Below, one piece after another: positions 1-9,290 of a DNA stretch of 64,000 nt (positions are counted from its first letter, which is position 1; each line of letters starts with the position of its first letter). Source of the DNA: Weizmannia acidilactici. Lineage in GTDB: Bacteria > Bacillota > Bacilli > Bacillales > Bacillaceae_C. The stretch is from assembly GCF_008974225.1 (NCBI RefSeq), contig NZ_BKZR01000014.1, positions 1-64,000 of the forward strand. Direction: 5' to 3'. The position numbers and the translations under genes are program-made. A model generated the notes under the pieces. That model was not told the origin of the DNA and made no database searches. It saw only the letters and a program-made list of their open reading frames with translations.

Positions 1-105
1 GCCGCCAACCTTGATACACCCCGGGGTACCCCCCACATTTTAAACAAGTGCTATGATTGCCATCCGTACAAAAAGGAAAAGCTAAAAAATGGGCAGTTTG
101 CTTAG

Positions 106-161
106 TTGCATTTTTACGAGGATATCCTGTATAATTATAGTCAAATATAGTCAAAGTCAAA
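106..161 (+). promoter_or_regulatory. ctsR promoter with CtsR operator
   Basis: A sigma-A promoter is visible as TTGCAT (106-111), an 18-bp spacer and TATAAT (130-135). Directly downstream, 139-155 matches the CtsR heptad direct repeat (AGTCAAA-TAT-AGTCAAA), and a third AGTCAAA half-site overlaps at 155-161. The position over the transcription start implies repression by CtsR, the product of the first gene (autoregulation), which is known for this family. Confidence 0.88.
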
Positions 162-185
162 ATATCACGTCAGGAGGTGACTTTG

Positions 186-647
186 ATGAAAAATATCTCT
201 GACATCATCGAGGAATATTTAAAGCGTATATTAGAACTAAATGAATCTGAAATTCTGGAAATTAAGCGCAATGAGATTGCCGATAAATTCCAATGTGTCC
301 CTTCACAAATTAATTACGTTATTAATACGCGGTTTACGATTGAAAAAGGGTATATTGTTGAAAGCAAAAGGGGCGGGGGCGGCTATATCCGGATTATGAA
401 AGTGCGCCCTGAAAGCGATGCTGAATTGATTGACCAGCTTCTGGTGCATATCGGGAATGTCATCTCCCAGTCCAGTGCGGAAGCAATTATTCTCCGCCTT
501 GTAGAGGAAGATGTCATTTCCAAACGGGAGGCAAAAATTATGCTCAGTGTGATGGACCGTTCCGTGTTGTATATCCAACTGCCCGAACGGGATGAGCTGC
601 GCGCCAGAATACTGAAGTCGATGTTAACGACATTAAAATACAAGTAA
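186..647 (+). CDS. ctsR: Transcriptional repressor CtsR (class III heat shock)
   Basis: CtsR is a dimeric repressor of clp genes that loses DNA binding on heating and is inactivated or degraded through McsB/ClpC. The 153-residue product has the N-terminal helix-turn-helix (about residues 28-50, including VPSQINYVI) and the winged segment with Arg62 followed by four glycines (63-66), the known thermosensing and DNA-contacting loop. The C-terminal helical domain ends near LPERDELRAR. I chose ATG 186 over GTG 177 because the AGGAGGTGA Shine-Dalgarno (172-180) is correctly spaced only for 186. It is first in the ctsR-mcsA-mcsB-clpC operon behind its own operator. Confidence 0.97.
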   Translation: MKNISDIIEEYLKRILELNESEILEIKRNEIADKFQCVPSQINYVINTRFTIEKGYIVESKRGGGGYIRIMKVRPESDAELIDQLLVHIGNVISQSSAEAIILRLVEEDVISKREAKIMLSVMDRSVLYIQLPERDELRARILKSMLTTLKYK

Positions 648-665
648 CGACAGAGGTGAGAAGCC

Positions 666-1211
666 GTGATTTGCCAAGAATGCAATGAAAGGCCGGCGAC
701 TATGCACTTTACAAAAATTGTAAACGGAACGAAAACGGAAATCCATCTTTGCGAAAAATGCGCACAGGAAAAAGGTGAAATGTTTTCGTTTGATTGGGGC
801 AAAAGCTTTTCCTTCGATAACTTGCTCTCCGGCCTCTTTAATTTCGATCCTGCGATTCAAATTTTTAAACAGGAGGCGGCACCCAATCCCGATGTGCTCC
901 GCTGCAACCATTGCGGGATGACTTTTAACCAATTTTTAAATACAAGCCGGTTTGGCTGCCCACACTGCTATGAGGCGTTCCAACACCAGCTGGTTCCAAT
1001 TTTGCGGAGACTTCATGGCGGGAATATTGCGCATGAAGGGAAAATACCGGCCCGTATTGGCGGCGCCATTTATACAAAGAAAAAGCTGGCCCAGCTAAAA
1101 GAAGCGCTGCAGGCGGCGGTCGAGCGGGAAGAATTTGAAAAAGCCGCGGAACTCCGCGACCAAATCCGGGCGCTCGAAAGTTCTTCTTTAGGAAAAGGAG
1201 GAGAACAATAA
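666..1211 (+). CDS. mcsA: McsA, zinc-binding activator of McsB
   Basis: McsA is the adaptor that activates the protein arginine kinase McsB and tunes CtsR inactivation. The 181-residue protein shows four CxxC pairs (C3/C6, C29/C32, C80/C83, C98/C101), expected to bind zinc, and a C-terminal UVR-type coiled helix (about 136-168, with EREEFEKAAELRDQIRALE). It starts at GTG 666 after a GAGGTGAG ribosome site and its stop overlaps the mcsB start by one base, implying translational coupling. The middle (about 37-75) is divergent, which is usual for McsA. Confidence 0.95.
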   Translation: MICQECNERPATMHFTKIVNGTKTEIHLCEKCAQEKGEMFSFDWGKSFSFDNLLSGLFNFDPAIQIFKQEAAPNPDVLRCNHCGMTFNQFLNTSRFGCPHCYEAFQHQLVPILRRLHGGNIAHEGKIPARIGGAIYTKKKLAQLKEALQAAVEREEFEKAAELRDQIRALESSSLGKGGEQ

Positions 1212-2278
1212 TGTCTCTGGAGCATTTTTTGCATGAAGCGTCCAGCTCATGGATGAACCAGGAAGGGCCTGATTCGGAAATCGTGCTCACTTCACGGGTC
1301 CGCCTCGCAAGAAATTTAAAAAATTACCGTTTCCCATCATTGTTTAGCAGTGAAGAAGCAAGGGAAATCGTTTCTACAATACAGCATGTTGCCCTGAATC
1401 ATTTTCCGGATGACATGCATGCGGAATTTTTAAAAATGGATGAATTAAAGCTGCTTGAAAAAAGGGTGCTGGTGGAAAAGCACCTGATCAGTCCGCAGCT
1501 GGCGGAGGAATCGAACGACGGTGCAGTTATTTTGTCAAGTGACGAAGATATTAGTATTATGATAAATGAGGAGGATCATTTAAGAATACAATGTCTTTCT
1601 CCTGGACTTCAGCTGCATGAAACGCTTGAAAAAGCCGGCAAGCTTGATGACTTGCTCGAAAGTTGGGTGGATTACGCTTTTGATGAAACACTCGGCTATC
1701 TTACTAGCTGCCCGACCAATGTCGGGACGGGAATCCGTGCATCGGCGATGGTGCATTTGCCGGGGCTTGTGCTGACGCAGCAAATTAACCAAATCATTCC
1801 GGCGATCCATCAGCTTGGATTGGTGGTAAGAGGAATTTATGGCGAAGGAAGCGAAGCCATCGGGAATATTTTTCAAATTTCCAACCAAATGACGCTCGGA
1901 AAATCCGAAGAAAATATTGTTTCCGATTTGACAAGCGTTATCAAGCAGATCATCGCACAGGAAAGGTCGGCAAGGGAAGCATTGATGCAGACTTCAAACA
2001 TACAATTAGAAGACAGAGTTTACCGTTCGTTGGGTGTGCTGCAAAACAGCAGGATTATCGAAACAAAAGAAGCGGCCCAATGTTTATCCGATGTCCGTTT
2101 GGGGATTGATCTCGGATATATTCAAAACATTTCGAAACATATTTTGAACGAACTGATGATTTTAACGCAGCCGGGATTTTTGCAGCTGTACGCCGGAAGG
2201 GCACTTCGCCCGTATGAAAGGGATATCCGCAGGGCTACACTGATAAGGGAGCGTCTAAGGCTTGAGGAGACCAAATGA
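1211..2278 (+). CDS. mcsB: Protein arginine kinase McsB
   Basis: McsB phosphorylates arginines in CtsR and in damaged proteins; phosphoarginine then targets clients to ClpC-ClpP. The 355-residue protein has the phosphagen-kinase-like catalytic domain: an N-terminal TSRVRLARN segment, NEEDHLRIQ, and the TSCPTNVGTGIRAS motif containing the active-site cysteine region. The C-terminal phosphoarginine-sensing tail RDIRRATLIRERL is present. Start ATG 1211 overlaps the mcsA stop. Length and motifs match the family and nothing appears disrupted. Confidence 0.96.
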   Translation: MSLEHFLHEASSSWMNQEGPDSEIVLTSRVRLARNLKNYRFPSLFSSEEAREIVSTIQHVALNHFPDDMHAEFLKMDELKLLEKRVLVEKHLISPQLAEESNDGAVILSSDEDISIMINEEDHLRIQCLSPGLQLHETLEKAGKLDDLLESWVDYAFDETLGYLTSCPTNVGTGIRASAMVHLPGLVLTQQINQIIPAIHQLGLVVRGIYGEGSEAIGNIFQISNQMTLGKSEENIVSDLTSVIKQIIAQERSAREALMQTSNIQLEDRVYRSLGVLQNSRIIETKEAAQCLSDVRLGIDLGYIQNISKHILNELMILTQPGFLQLYAGRALRPYERDIRRATLIRERLRLEETK

Positions 2279-2294
2279 ACAGGAGGAATGACAG

Positions 2295-4745
2295 ATGATG
2301 TTTGGAAGATTTACAGAAAGGGCCCAGAAAGTGCTGGCACTTTCCCAGGAAGAAGCCATCCGTTTGAAACATAACAATATCGGGACAGAACATATTTTGC
2401 TCGGCCTTGTCCGCGAAGGTGAAGGAATTGCTGCAAAAGCGCTGTACGGATTGGGGTTAAGTGCCGAAAAAATTCAGGAAGAAGTGGAAAACTTGATCGG
2501 CAGCGGCCAGGAAATTTCTCAAACGATCCACTATACGCCAAGGGCTAAAAAAGTCATTGAACTGTCAATGGATGAAGCGAGAAAGCTTGGGCACTCCTAT
2601 GTTGGAACAGAGCATATTCTCCTCGGGCTGATTCGCGAAGGCGAAGGCGTTGCGGCACGCGTGCTGATCAATCTCGGCGTCAGCTTAAATAAAGCACGGC
2701 AGCAGGTGCTGCAGTTATTGGGTAACAGTGAAGCGTCGATGCAGGGCGGTGCGGCGGCCAGCGTAAGCACGCCGACACTGGACAGCTTGGCGCGCGATTT
2801 AACCGCGATTGCAAGGGAAGACGCCCTCGATCCTGTGATCGGGCGAAGTAAAGAAATCCAGCGCGTCATTGAAGTATTGAGCCGGAGGACAAAAAACAAT
2901 CCGGTTCTGATCGGCGAGCCGGGCGTCGGGAAAACGGCGATCGCGGAAGGCCTCGCCCAGCAGATTGTCCATAACGAAGTGCCTGAAACGCTGCGCGACA
3001 AACGCGTGATGACGCTTGATATGGGCACGGTTGTTGCGGGCACGAAATACCGCGGCGAATTTGAAGACCGTCTGAAAAAAGTAATGGATGAGATCCGCCA
3101 GGCCGGCAATATTATCCTTTTCATCGATGAACTCCATACGTTGATCGGGGCCGGCGGTGCGGAAGGCGCGATTGATGCTTCGAATATTTTAAAACCGTCG
3201 CTTGCCCGCGGCGAACTGCAGTGCATCGGAGCAACCACATTGGATGAATACCGGAAATACATTGAAAAAGATGCGGCTTTGGAAAGAAGGTTCCAGCCGA
3301 TCCAGGTCGACGAGCCGACGATAGAAGAGTCGATCCAGATTTTAAAAGGTTTAAGGGACCGTTATGAAGCGCATCACCGCGTCTCGATTACCGATGAAGC
3401 GATTGAAGCGGCCGTTAATCTATCGGACCGCTATATCGCTGACCGGTTCCTGCCGGATAAAGCGATTGACTTAATTGATGAAGCCGGATCGAAAGTGCGC
3501 CTGCGTTCGTTTACGACGCCGCCGAATTTAAAAGAGCTTGAGCTGAAACTTGAAGAAGTGCGCAAGGAAAAAGATGCGGCCGTGCAAAGCCAGGAATTTG
3601 AAAAAGCCGCATCGCTCAGGGATGCCGAACAAAAACTGCGCGAACAGCTGGAGGAAACGAAGAAAAACTGGAAGGCAAAACAAGGCCAGGAAAACAGCGA
3701 AGTAACGGTTGACGACATCGCGCTCGTTGTCTCCAGCTGGACGGGAATTCCGGTGACAAAATTGGCGCAGACGGAAACGGAACGCCTGCTGCACCTCGAA
3801 GAAATTCTCCATTCCCGCGTAATCGGGCAGGAAGAAGCGGTTCTTGCGGTGGCAAAAGCGGTCCGCCGTGCACGGGCAGGGTTAAAAGACCCGAAACGCC
3901 CGATCGGTTCATTTATTTTCCTCGGTCCTACCGGGGTCGGGAAAACGGAACTGGCGCGCGCTCTGGCAGAAGCGATGTTCGGTGATGAAGATGCCATGAT
4001 CCGGATTGACATGTCCGAATACATGGAGAAACACTCGACTTCCCGTCTCGTTGGGTCGCCTCCGGGATATGTCGGTTTTGAAGAAGGCGGGCAGTTGACG
4101 GAAAAAGTGCGCAGAAAACCTTATTCCGTTGTGTTGCTCGATGAAATCGAAAAAGCTCATCCGGACGTCTTTAATATTCTCCTGCAAGTGCTGGATGACG
4201 GCCGGCTGACGGATTCCAAAGGACGCACCGTTGACTTTAGCAACACAATTGTGATCATGACGTCCAATGTCGGCGCGGATGCTTTAAAACGCAACAAGAG
4301 CGTCGGCTTCAGCATCCAGGATAATGTCGAAGCAGATTACAAAGACATGAAGGATAAAGTGCTTGAGGAATTGAAAAAGGCATTCCGCCCTGAGTTTTTA
4401 AACCGTGTGGATGAAACGATTGTGTTCCATTCGCTCGAGAAGAAACATTTAAACGAAATTGTCACTTTGATGGTGAAAGAATTGTCGAACCGGTTAAAAG
4501 AACACCGTATCGAATTGGTGTTGACAGATGCCGCAAAAGAGAAAATTGCGGAAAAAGGCTACGATCCGGAATACGGCGCACGGCCGCTGCGCAGGTCGAT
4601 TCAGAAAAATATCGAAGACCGGCTTTCGGAGGAAATGTTGAAGGGCAATGTGAAAGAAGGGCAAAAAGTATTGGTCGATGTAAAAGACGGCGAATTTACT
4701 TTTACAAGTGTGGCAGAATCGGAAGCCGTATCGTCCAATTCTTGA
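2295..4745 (+). CDS. clpC: ATP-dependent Clp protease ATPase subunit ClpC
   Basis: ClpC is the AAA+ unfoldase that partners ClpP in stress proteolysis and competence or sporulation control. The 816-residue protein has two N-terminal Clp repeats (about 1-145), NBD1 with Walker A GEPGVGKT near residue 207, a UVR/M-domain coiled coil around 410-455 that binds adaptors such as McsB and MecA, and NBD2 with GPTGVGKT near 544. Two ATGs are adjacent (2295, 2298) after AGGAGG; either could initiate. It closes the ctsR operon and is followed by a strong terminator. Confidence 0.97.
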   Translation: MMFGRFTERAQKVLALSQEEAIRLKHNNIGTEHILLGLVREGEGIAAKALYGLGLSAEKIQEEVENLIGSGQEISQTIHYTPRAKKVIELSMDEARKLGHSYVGTEHILLGLIREGEGVAARVLINLGVSLNKARQQVLQLLGNSEASMQGGAAASVSTPTLDSLARDLTAIAREDALDPVIGRSKEIQRVIEVLSRRTKNNPVLIGEPGVGKTAIAEGLAQQIVHNEVPETLRDKRVMTLDMGTVVAGTKYRGEFEDRLKKVMDEIRQAGNIILFIDELHTLIGAGGAEGAIDASNILKPSLARGELQCIGATTLDEYRKYIEKDAALERRFQPIQVDEPTIEESIQILKGLRDRYEAHHRVSITDEAIEAAVNLSDRYIADRFLPDKAIDLIDEAGSKVRLRSFTTPPNLKELELKLEEVRKEKDAAVQSQEFEKAASLRDAEQKLREQLEETKKNWKAKQGQENSEVTVDDIALVVSSWTGIPVTKLAQTETERLLHLEEILHSRVIGQEEAVLAVAKAVRRARAGLKDPKRPIGSFIFLGPTGVGKTELARALAEAMFGDEDAMIRIDMSEYMEKHSTSRLVGSPPGYVGFEEGGQLTEKVRRKPYSVVLLDEIEKAHPDVFNILLQVLDDGRLTDSKGRTVDFSNTIVIMTSNVGADALKRNKSVGFSIQDNVEADYKDMKDKVLEELKKAFRPEFLNRVDETIVFHSLEKKHLNEIVTLMVKELSNRLKEHRIELVLTDAAKEKIAEKGYDPEYGARPLRRSIQKNIEDRLSEEMLKGNVKEGQKVLVDVKDGEFTFTSVAESEAVSSNS

Positions 4746-4760
4746 TGCCGTGATATTGAA

Positions 4761-4795
4761 GGGTACAATGGGGTTGGCGATTGTACCCTTTTTTT
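4761..4795 (+). terminator. Rho-independent terminator after clpC
   Basis: A 9-bp perfect stem (GGGTACAAT at 4761-4769 against ATTGTACCC at 4780-4788) with a ten-base loop is followed by seven T residues. It ends the ctsR-clpC operon and separates it from radA. Confidence 0.9.
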
Positions 4796-4881
4796 ACGGC
4801 GGTGCTTTTTTATGTAATTTTAATAAATTGTCAAGATAATTTGTTTAAACTTTAACATAGACATAAGAAAAGGGGTTTAAA

Positions 4882-6252
4882 ATGGCAAAAAAGACGGTGA
4901 AATTTGTTTGCCAAAATTGCGGCTACGAGTCGCCGAAATGGATGGGGAAATGCCCGCAGTGCAACCAGTGGAACCAAATGGTGGAAGAAATTAAGGCGCC
5001 GAAACGGAAGGGCTTTTTTTTACATACTGAGCCTGGAAGTGAAACCAAAGCGGCTCCTATTACGTCTATAGAGTCTAAAGAAGAAAAAAGGACGAAAGTG
5101 GATTTTTGGGAGCTCAACCGCGTACTTGGCGGCGGGATCGTGGCCGGTTCGCTCGTACTCATCGGCGGGGATCCGGGGATCGGAAAATCGACTCTGCTTT
5201 TGCAGGTATCGGCGCAGCTGGCAAAGCGTGCGTACAATGTGCTGTATATTTCCGGAGAAGAATCGGCGAAGCAGACGAAGTTAAGGGCGGACCGGTTAAA
5301 AATTGATACCGATCATTTGTATGTGCTGCCGGAAACGGACCTTTCGATGATCACACAGGCGATTGATGAGCTAAACCCCGGTTTTGTCATCATTGATTCG
5401 ATCCAAACGATTTACCACCCGGAAATTACGTCCGCTCCCGGAAGTGTTTCACAGGTGAGGGAAAGCACGGCGCAGCTCATGCGGATTGCGAAAACAAAAG
5501 GGATCGCCATCTTTATTGTCGGCCACGTTACGAAAGAAGGGTCGATTGCCGGCCCACGGGTGCTGGAACACATGGTCGACACCGTGCTTTATTTCGAAGG
5601 CGAGCGGCATAACGCCTACCGGATTTTAAGGGCGGTCAAAAACCGGTTCGGCTCGACAAATGAAATCGCCATTTTGGAAATGAAAGAGTCCGGTTTGGAA
5701 GAAGTCCAAAACCCTTCCGAAATTTTTCTCGAAGAACGGACAAAGGGCGCATCCGGCTCCACGGTTGTTGCTTCGATTGAAGGCACTCGCCCTGTGCTCG
5801 TGGAAATCCAGGCGCTCTTGGCACCGACATTTTTCAATATGCCGCGGAGGATGGCGTCGGGTATTGACCATAACCGCGTTACTTTGATTATGGCGGTGCT
5901 TGAGAAAAGGGCTGGCCTTCTGATTCAAAACCAGGATGCGTATTTAAAAGTGGCCGGCGGGCTGAAAGTGGATGAACCGGCAGTCGATTTGGCGATTGCG
6001 GTAAGCGTGGCGTCCAGTTTTCGCGACCAGCCGACTAAAGCGGATGACTGTATTATCGGCGAGGTCGGGTTAACAGGGGAAGTCAGAAGGGTGTCCCGCA
6101 TTGAGCAGCGTGTCCAAGAAGCGGCAAAGCTCGGATTTAAAAGGGCGATCATTCCGAAAAATAATCTGGGTGGATGGGCGCCGCCTGAGGGTATCGAAGT
6201 GATCGGGGTCTCCTCCATCCAGGAAGCCCTGCAAGTAGCACTGGGGGGATGA
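4882..6252 (+). CDS. radA: DNA repair protein RadA
   Basis: RadA is a RecA-related, DnaB-like branch-migration motor in recombination and transformation. The 456-residue protein has an N-terminal C4 zinc finger (CQNC near 10-13, CPQC near 24-27), a RecA core with Walker A GGDPGIGKST near 95, the RadA-specific KNRFGS motif, and a C-terminal Lon-protease-like domain. ATG 4882 follows AAAGGGG. Its end overlaps the disA start by four bases (ATGA), so the two are co-translated, the order known from B. subtilis. Confidence 0.97.
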   Translation: MAKKTVKFVCQNCGYESPKWMGKCPQCNQWNQMVEEIKAPKRKGFFLHTEPGSETKAAPITSIESKEEKRTKVDFWELNRVLGGGIVAGSLVLIGGDPGIGKSTLLLQVSAQLAKRAYNVLYISGEESAKQTKLRADRLKIDTDHLYVLPETDLSMITQAIDELNPGFVIIDSIQTIYHPEITSAPGSVSQVRESTAQLMRIAKTKGIAIFIVGHVTKEGSIAGPRVLEHMVDTVLYFEGERHNAYRILRAVKNRFGSTNEIAILEMKESGLEEVQNPSEIFLEERTKGASGSTVVASIEGTRPVLVEIQALLAPTFFNMPRRMASGIDHNRVTLIMAVLEKRAGLLIQNQDAYLKVAGGLKVDEPAVDLAIAVSVASSFRDQPTKADDCIIGEVGLTGEVRRVSRIEQRVQEAAKLGFKRAIIPKNNLGGWAPPEGIEVIGVSSIQEALQVALGG

Positions 6253-7328
6253 GATTGGAAGAAAAAGAGCCTTGCCAGAAGACGATGTCCGAAATTTTAC
6301 AATTGATTGCGCCGGGCACGCCGATTCGGGAAGGAATTGATCATGTGCTGCGTGCCAATACCGGCGGGTTGATCGTGATGGGATACGATGACACGGTGAA
6401 AACTTTGGTGGACGGCGGATTCCACATCAACTGCCCGTTCAGCCCGAGTTATTTGTATGAACTGGCAAAAATGGACGGCGCCATTATTTTAAATGACGCG
6501 GGTACCCGCATTTTGATTGCCAATGCCCAGCTTGCCCCCGATTCCTCGATTCCTTCGACGGAAACGGGAATGCGCCATCGGACGGCCGAAAGAGTAGCAA
6601 AGCAAACGAAATCTTTAGTGATCGCCATTTCGCAAAGGAGGCATGTTATTACATTATACCAAGGAAGTGTCCGGTATACGCTGAAAGAAATCCCTGTCAT
6701 GCTGACGAAAGCAAACCAGGCCATTCAGACGCTGGAAAAATATAAACTGGTGCTGGATCAGAGCATTGCCAATTTAACGGCATTGGAATTCGAGGACATT
6801 GTCACGTTTAATGATTTGCTCCAGGTAATGCACAGGATCGAAATGGTGCTGCGGATCAAAAAAGAGCTGATGGCGTACTTGAATGAACTCGGGACGGAGG
6901 GAAGGCTTGTCCGTTTGCAGATGAAAGAACTGCTCAATCATATCGAAGAGGAGGCGGTGCTCATTTTTAAAGATTACGCCTATGAGCCGGTACAGAAGCC
7001 GGCAGAGCTGTTGCGCCGTTTCCAGGATCTCGTTTCGTCAGAGATGCTGGAAGACCAAATCTGCATGAAGCTTTTGGGCTACAATCATGCGAACCGGCTG
7101 GAGGATATCGTTTATCCGAGGGGTTACCGCATCCTGCATAAAATTCCGAGGCTCCCCGCAGCTGTCATTGAAAACCTGGTACAGGCGTTCCGCAGTCTCT
7201 CCCGTCTGATGAAAGCGAGCGAGCGGGAATTGGATGAAGTGGAGGGAATTGGTGAAGTCAGGGCAAAAAAGGTAAAAAACGGCATCTACCGTATTAAAGA
7301 GCAAATGTTCATTGACCGCCAACTTTAA
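6249..7328 (+). CDS. disA: DNA integrity scanning diadenylate cyclase DisA
   Basis: DisA makes cyclic di-AMP from two ATP, scans DNA and stalls sporulation on damage. The 359-residue protein has the N-terminal DAC domain with the DGAIIL motif and the GMRHRTAERV nucleotide-binding motif, a helical spine, and a C-terminal HhH domain (VEGIGEVRAKKVKNG). ATG 6249 overlaps radA, matching conserved coupling of a repair motor and a damage sensor. All catalytic motifs are intact. Confidence 0.97.
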   Translation: MRLEEKEPCQKTMSEILQLIAPGTPIREGIDHVLRANTGGLIVMGYDDTVKTLVDGGFHINCPFSPSYLYELAKMDGAIILNDAGTRILIANAQLAPDSSIPSTETGMRHRTAERVAKQTKSLVIAISQRRHVITLYQGSVRYTLKEIPVMLTKANQAIQTLEKYKLVLDQSIANLTALEFEDIVTFNDLLQVMHRIEMVLRIKKELMAYLNELGTEGRLVRLQMKELLNHIEEEAVLIFKDYAYEPVQKPAELLRRFQDLVSSEMLEDQICMKLLGYNHANRLEDIVYPRGYRILHKIPRLPAAVIENLVQAFRSLSRLMKASERELDEVEGIGEVRAKKVKNGIYRIKEQMFIDRQL

Positions 7329-7470
7329 AAGAAAGAAGCGTGATCTTTATGAGGCCGGGATATTTCCGTTTCAGGGAGCAGAAGCCAATTGGGGCCGTGC
7401 TGAAAAATAATATTCAGGCGAACGTTTTAAACGATATTTTTTGTTTATAATGAATAAAGGAGGTGAAATT

Positions 7471-8559
7471 ATGTTAAGGCGGCTTGTACAAATATGTTTC
7501 GTATTGGTCGGCGGCACGCTTGGCGTTTTCTTGTTGCCGGATTTATACAGGCTCATTGATTTTCATTATGTGTTGATTGCCAACCCGTATGTTTCAGCAG
7601 TGCTTGGAGCAATTATCTTTTATCTTATTTCTTTCTGGTCTATTAATTATATCGTTGATTTTGTCAATTGGTTTGAAGATTCTTTAGTCAAAGTCCCGAT
7701 TACGGAAATTTTATCCGGAAGCCTGGGTTTGATTTTCGGCCTGTTTATCGCTTATCTAGCGGGAATTCCGTTTAATAAGGTGGGAATCCCGATTGTGAAC
7801 ACGATCGTGCCGATTATTTTGACTGTTCTCCTTGGCTATGTCGGGTTCCAGGTCGGCTTTAAGAAAAGGGAAGAGTTTGTAAATCTGTTCTTTAACCGCC
7901 AGCATAAACGGAAAGGCGGGACAGAGCAGGAAGGGCAGCCGCAGCAGGTAAAGAAGATGAAAATTTTGGACACAAGTGTCATTATTGACGGCCGGATTGC
8001 CGATATTTGCCAAACCGGTTTTCTCGACGGGCCGATTGTGATCCCGCTGTTTGTGTTAGAGGAACTGCAGCATATCGCCGATTCGTCGGATGCACTGAAA
8101 AGGAACAGGGGACGGCGCGGATTGGATATCCTGAACCGGATCCAGAATGAACTGTCGATTGAAGTGCAAATGTATGAAGGCGATTTTGAAGATATCCAGG
8201 AAGTTGACAGCAAGCTCATCAAACTGGCGAAAATGACAAACGGCATCGTTGTGACCAATGATTATAATTTAAATAAAGTATGCGAATTTCAAAAGGTGCA
8301 GGTGCTTAATATCAATGACCTCGCCAATGCTGTTAAACCGGTTGTGCTGCCCGGCGAAGAGCTCAATGTCCAGCTCATTAAAGACGGGAAAGAGCATCAT
8401 CAGGGCATTGCCTATCTGGATGACGGCACGATGATTGTCGTTGAAGAAGGCAAAAATTACATCGGCAAGCGGATTGATGTGCTGGTGACAAGCGTCCTGC
8501 AGACTTCGGCGGGCCGGATGATTTTTGCCAAGCCGAAACTTTTGGAAAAGGCATTATAA
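7471..8559 (+). CDS. yacL: YacL, membrane-anchored PIN/TRAM domain protein
   Basis: The 362-residue protein has four hydrophobic helices in its first 135 residues, then a PIN-type nuclease fold with conserved acidic positions (ILDTSVIIDGRIAD; later VTNDYNLNKV), and a C-terminal TRAM domain expected to bind RNA. The biological substrate is unknown to me. I chose ATG 7471, which follows AAAGGAGGTGAAATT, over the upstream in-frame ATG 7441, which has no ribosome site. TATAAT at 7446-7451 could serve as a -10, with a poor -35. Confidence 0.92.
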   Translation: MLRRLVQICFVLVGGTLGVFLLPDLYRLIDFHYVLIANPYVSAVLGAIIFYLISFWSINYIVDFVNWFEDSLVKVPITEILSGSLGLIFGLFIAYLAGIPFNKVGIPIVNTIVPIILTVLLGYVGFQVGFKKREEFVNLFFNRQHKRKGGTEQEGQPQQVKKMKILDTSVIIDGRIADICQTGFLDGPIVIPLFVLEELQHIADSSDALKRNRGRRGLDILNRIQNELSIEVQMYEGDFEDIQEVDSKLIKLAKMTNGIVVTNDYNLNKVCEFQKVQVLNINDLANAVKPVVLPGEELNVQLIKDGKEHHQGIAYLDDGTMIVVEEGKNYIGKRIDVLVTSVLQTSAGRMIFAKPKLLEKAL

Positions 8560-8577
8560 TGAGCATCCCGGGGGAGA

Positions 8578-9276
8578 TTGGATTTGGCGGATTATGATGT
8601 GATTATTCCGGCGGCCGGATCGGGAAAACGGATGGGAGCCGGAATGAATAAATTATTTCTTGAAGTGAACAAGAGACCCCTTATTGCCTATACGGCGGAA
8701 GTGTTTTTAAAAGACCCGCATTGCAGAAAGGTCATTCTGCCGGTTCAGCCGCATGACATAGAAAACATGAAGCATGTATTGGGGAACATGCCGAATGTGG
8801 AAAAAATTTTTTTCGCAGAAGGCGGAAGCGAACGCCAATACAGCGTGCGGAACGGGCTGGAACTTGCCGAAAAAGGCGGGGTCATTCTTGTGCATGACGG
8901 CGCAAGGCCGTTTATCAGCGCAAAGATCATTTCAGAACTCGCCAATGTGGCGGCGGAAAAAGGGGCAGCCATTGCAGCAGTCCCTGTGAAAGACACCATT
9001 AAAAGGGCAAAAAACCATATCGTAACGGAAACGATTGAGCGCAGCAGCTTGTGGCAGGTGCAAACGCCACAAGCTTTTCGCGCGCCATTATTAAAACAAG
9101 CGCATGAAACTGCGGAGCGGGACGGTTTTCTCGGGACGGACGAGGCTTCGTTGGTTGAACGGATCGGCCACATTGTACATATTGTGATGGGAAGTTATGA
9201 TAATATTAAAATTACAACACCGGAAGATCTTTATTTTGCAGAAGCAATTTTTAAAAAACTTGCCGGAAAAAAGTAG
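8578..9276 (+). CDS. ispD: 2-C-methyl-D-erythritol 4-phosphate cytidylyltransferase
   Basis: IspD catalyses the CTP-dependent third step of the MEP isoprenoid pathway, forming CDP-ME. The 232-residue protein begins with the nucleotidyltransferase signature IPAAGSGKRMGAGMNK and carries VHDGARPF and the late TDEASLVE segment. It starts at TTG 8578 (alternative TTG 8584) after GGGGGAGA, and lies nine bases before ispF, the next-but-one pathway enzyme. Confidence 0.95.
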   Translation: MDLADYDVIIPAAGSGKRMGAGMNKLFLEVNKRPLIAYTAEVFLKDPHCRKVILPVQPHDIENMKHVLGNMPNVEKIFFAEGGSERQYSVRNGLELAEKGGVILVHDGARPFISAKIISELANVAAEKGAAIAAVPVKDTIKRAKNHIVTETIERSSLWQVQTPQAFRAPLLKQAHETAERDGFLGTDEASLVERIGHIVHIVMGSYDNIKITTPEDLYFAEAIFKKLAGKK

Positions 9277-9290
9277 AAAGGGGGATGAAT

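Noticed and set aside
1..105. End of an rRNA operon or tRNA gene upstream of ctsR
   Set aside because: rRNA genes often lie upstream in Bacillus, but this stretch shows no 5S or tRNA fold, only a short ACCCCGGGGT palindrome.
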